Source: Gammaproteobacteria bacterium (GTDB lineage Bacteria; Pseudomonadota; Gammaproteobacteria; Pseudomonadales; Halieaceae). From it: DNA of 62,638 bases. Position 1 is the stretch's first letter; each line of letters begins with the position of its first letter. A program made the translations under genes and the position numbers. Of this stretch, positions 61,987 through 62,638 are shown piece after piece. The stretch covers positions 1 to 62,638 of the forward strand of contig JAUHYL010000016.1 of assembly GCA_030426545.1 (NCBI GenBank). Reading direction: 5' to 3'. Below the pieces are notes generated by a model, which saw only the letters and a list, made by a program, of their open reading frames with translations, was not told the DNA's origin and made no database searches.

Positions 61987-62638
61987 ATGCGTTACATCAT
62001 GCAGACCGTGGGACCCATTTTGGCCGCAGCGATACTCATGGGCTGCGATGGCGAACCCCAAAATGGCACAACCAGTACTGGGATTACTCCACAGCCCTCG
62101 TCACCCGTTGTAGTATCGATTACGAGTCCGGAAATAGCGGCATTATCTGAGCCTATTTTTGTTACCGGCACCATTCTCGCACGCCGCTCCACCAATATTT
62201 CGCCGATGGTTGGTGGCCTCATCGAAGAAATCTATGTCAACGTTGGAAGCCGTGTTGAAGAAGGGCAGCCCTTGCTGCGTATGCGCCAGAAAGATTTCGA
62301 GATTAATGTCCTGCGTCTTTCTGAGGCTAAGCGCCTGGCAGAGGCAGAGTACAAAGACTCGGTACGCGATCTTGAAAACGCCATCGCACTCAGAGAGAAG
62401 CAAGCATTCTCTGTCGAGCAACTCGATGACAGGCGCACACAAGTTGAGGTATCGGCTGCGAAGCTCGGTATTGCAAGCGCTAATCTTGCCGAGGCGCAGA
62501 AGGAACTGGACGACTCAATAACCCGAGCACCCTACCGTGGCGTTATCACCCAGAGACATGTGGATGAAGGCGCATACGTCCCATCAATCATGCGCTCTGA
62601 GCACCCAGTCCTCCAAATCCAGGAGATTGATGTCATGG
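61987..62638 (+). CDS. HlyD/RND membrane-fusion (efflux adaptor) lipoprotein, N-terminal part
   Basis: 217 residues are visible before the right edge. Signal and lipobox ILMGC come first, followed by a lipoyl-type half domain (ISPMVGGLIEEIYVNVGSRV, EEGQPLLRM). A helical hairpin (~105-175, VLRLSEAKRLAEAEYKDSV) and the second half (ITRAPYRGVITQRHVDEGAY) complete the MFP core. It should link an inner-membrane RND pump to an outer-membrane channel; those genes would lie to the right. It is divergent from the MarR gene. Confidence 0.9.
   Translation, partial: MRYIMQTVGPILAAAILMGCDGEPQNGTTSTGITPQPSSPVVVSITSPEIAALSEPIFVTGTILARRSTNISPMVGGLIEEIYVNVGSRVEEGQPLLRMRQKDFEINVLRLSEAKRLAEAEYKDSVRDLENAIALREKQAFSVEQLDDRRTQVEVSAAKLGIASANLAEAQKELDDSITRAPYRGVITQRHVDEGAYVPSIMRSEHPVLQIQEIDVM

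Overview
The window reads as chromosome of a GC-rich, Gram-negative, aerobic gammaproteobacterium with strong lipid and acyl-CoA metabolism. The evidence is outer-membrane barrels, lipoproteins with lipoboxes, a TonB-dependent receptor, AsmA, a FadE-type acyl-CoA dehydrogenase, a wax ester synthase and a PdsR-like regulator. A marine Halieaceae/Cellvibrionales-type organism would fit, but that is inferred from gene content, not from a marker gene. Genes are dense, and many neighbours overlap by 1 to 11 nt with ATGA/GTGA/TGATG-type junctions. Long antisense ORFs are GC-driven shadows and are left out. | Region 1 (1-12.9 kb): two homologous envelope cassettes face away from each other around a wax ester synthase/diacylglycerol acyltransferase. 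The left cassette (minus strand) runs YCF48-like propeller, MMPL/RND transporter, DUF1302 barrel (cut by the window edge). The right cassette (plus) runs DUF1302, DUF1329, YCF48-like propeller, MMPL/RND transporter. Together they look like inner membrane to outer membrane machinery for a hydrophobic substrate. | Region 2 (12.9-21.1 kb): acyl-CoA hydrolase/transferase, a lipoprotein with an odd start, a Baeyer-Villiger-type flavin monooxygenase, and a DUF4212 plus sodium:solute symporter pair followed by a small anchored protein. | Region 3 (21-36.9 kb): propeller lipoprotein; a carbamoyltransferase/SxtJ/DUF5989 cassette divergent from an SGNH hydrolase; a molybdopterin oxidoreductase; AsmA; DUF3313 lipoprotein; a ceramidase-like membrane protein; a TonB receptor; a LOG-family enzyme. 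| Region 4 (36.9-45.5 kb): FadE, a small membrane protein, a PdsR-like response regulator convergent with a six-helix histidine kinase, two small-protein genes ending in a terminator, a cholesterol-oxidase-like GMC enzyme and a coiled-coil protein. | Region 5 (45.6-53.8 kb): MscS channel, then a four-gene stress operon (Lon-like protease, tandem Usp, Na/Pi cotransporter with PhoU-like tail, MBL/beta-CASP nuclease) and a DUF3365 haem protein. | Region 6 (53.9 kb to the end): accessory DNA. Fragments of the 3' half of a tRNA-Arg(ACG) gene mark the left ends of what look like two related integrative elements in tandem. Each has a type II toxin-antitoxin pair just inside its end. The first also carries an IS91-family transposase remnant and a Pho-box-controlled alkaline phosphatase. 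The second, visibly richer in A+T, carries a cytochrome P450, a MarR regulator and the start of an RND-type efflux adaptor. A near-identical ~155-bp palindrome-rich element sits in the T-loop position of two tRNA fragments. No integrase, CRISPR array, rRNA, intact tRNA or sortase gene is visible.
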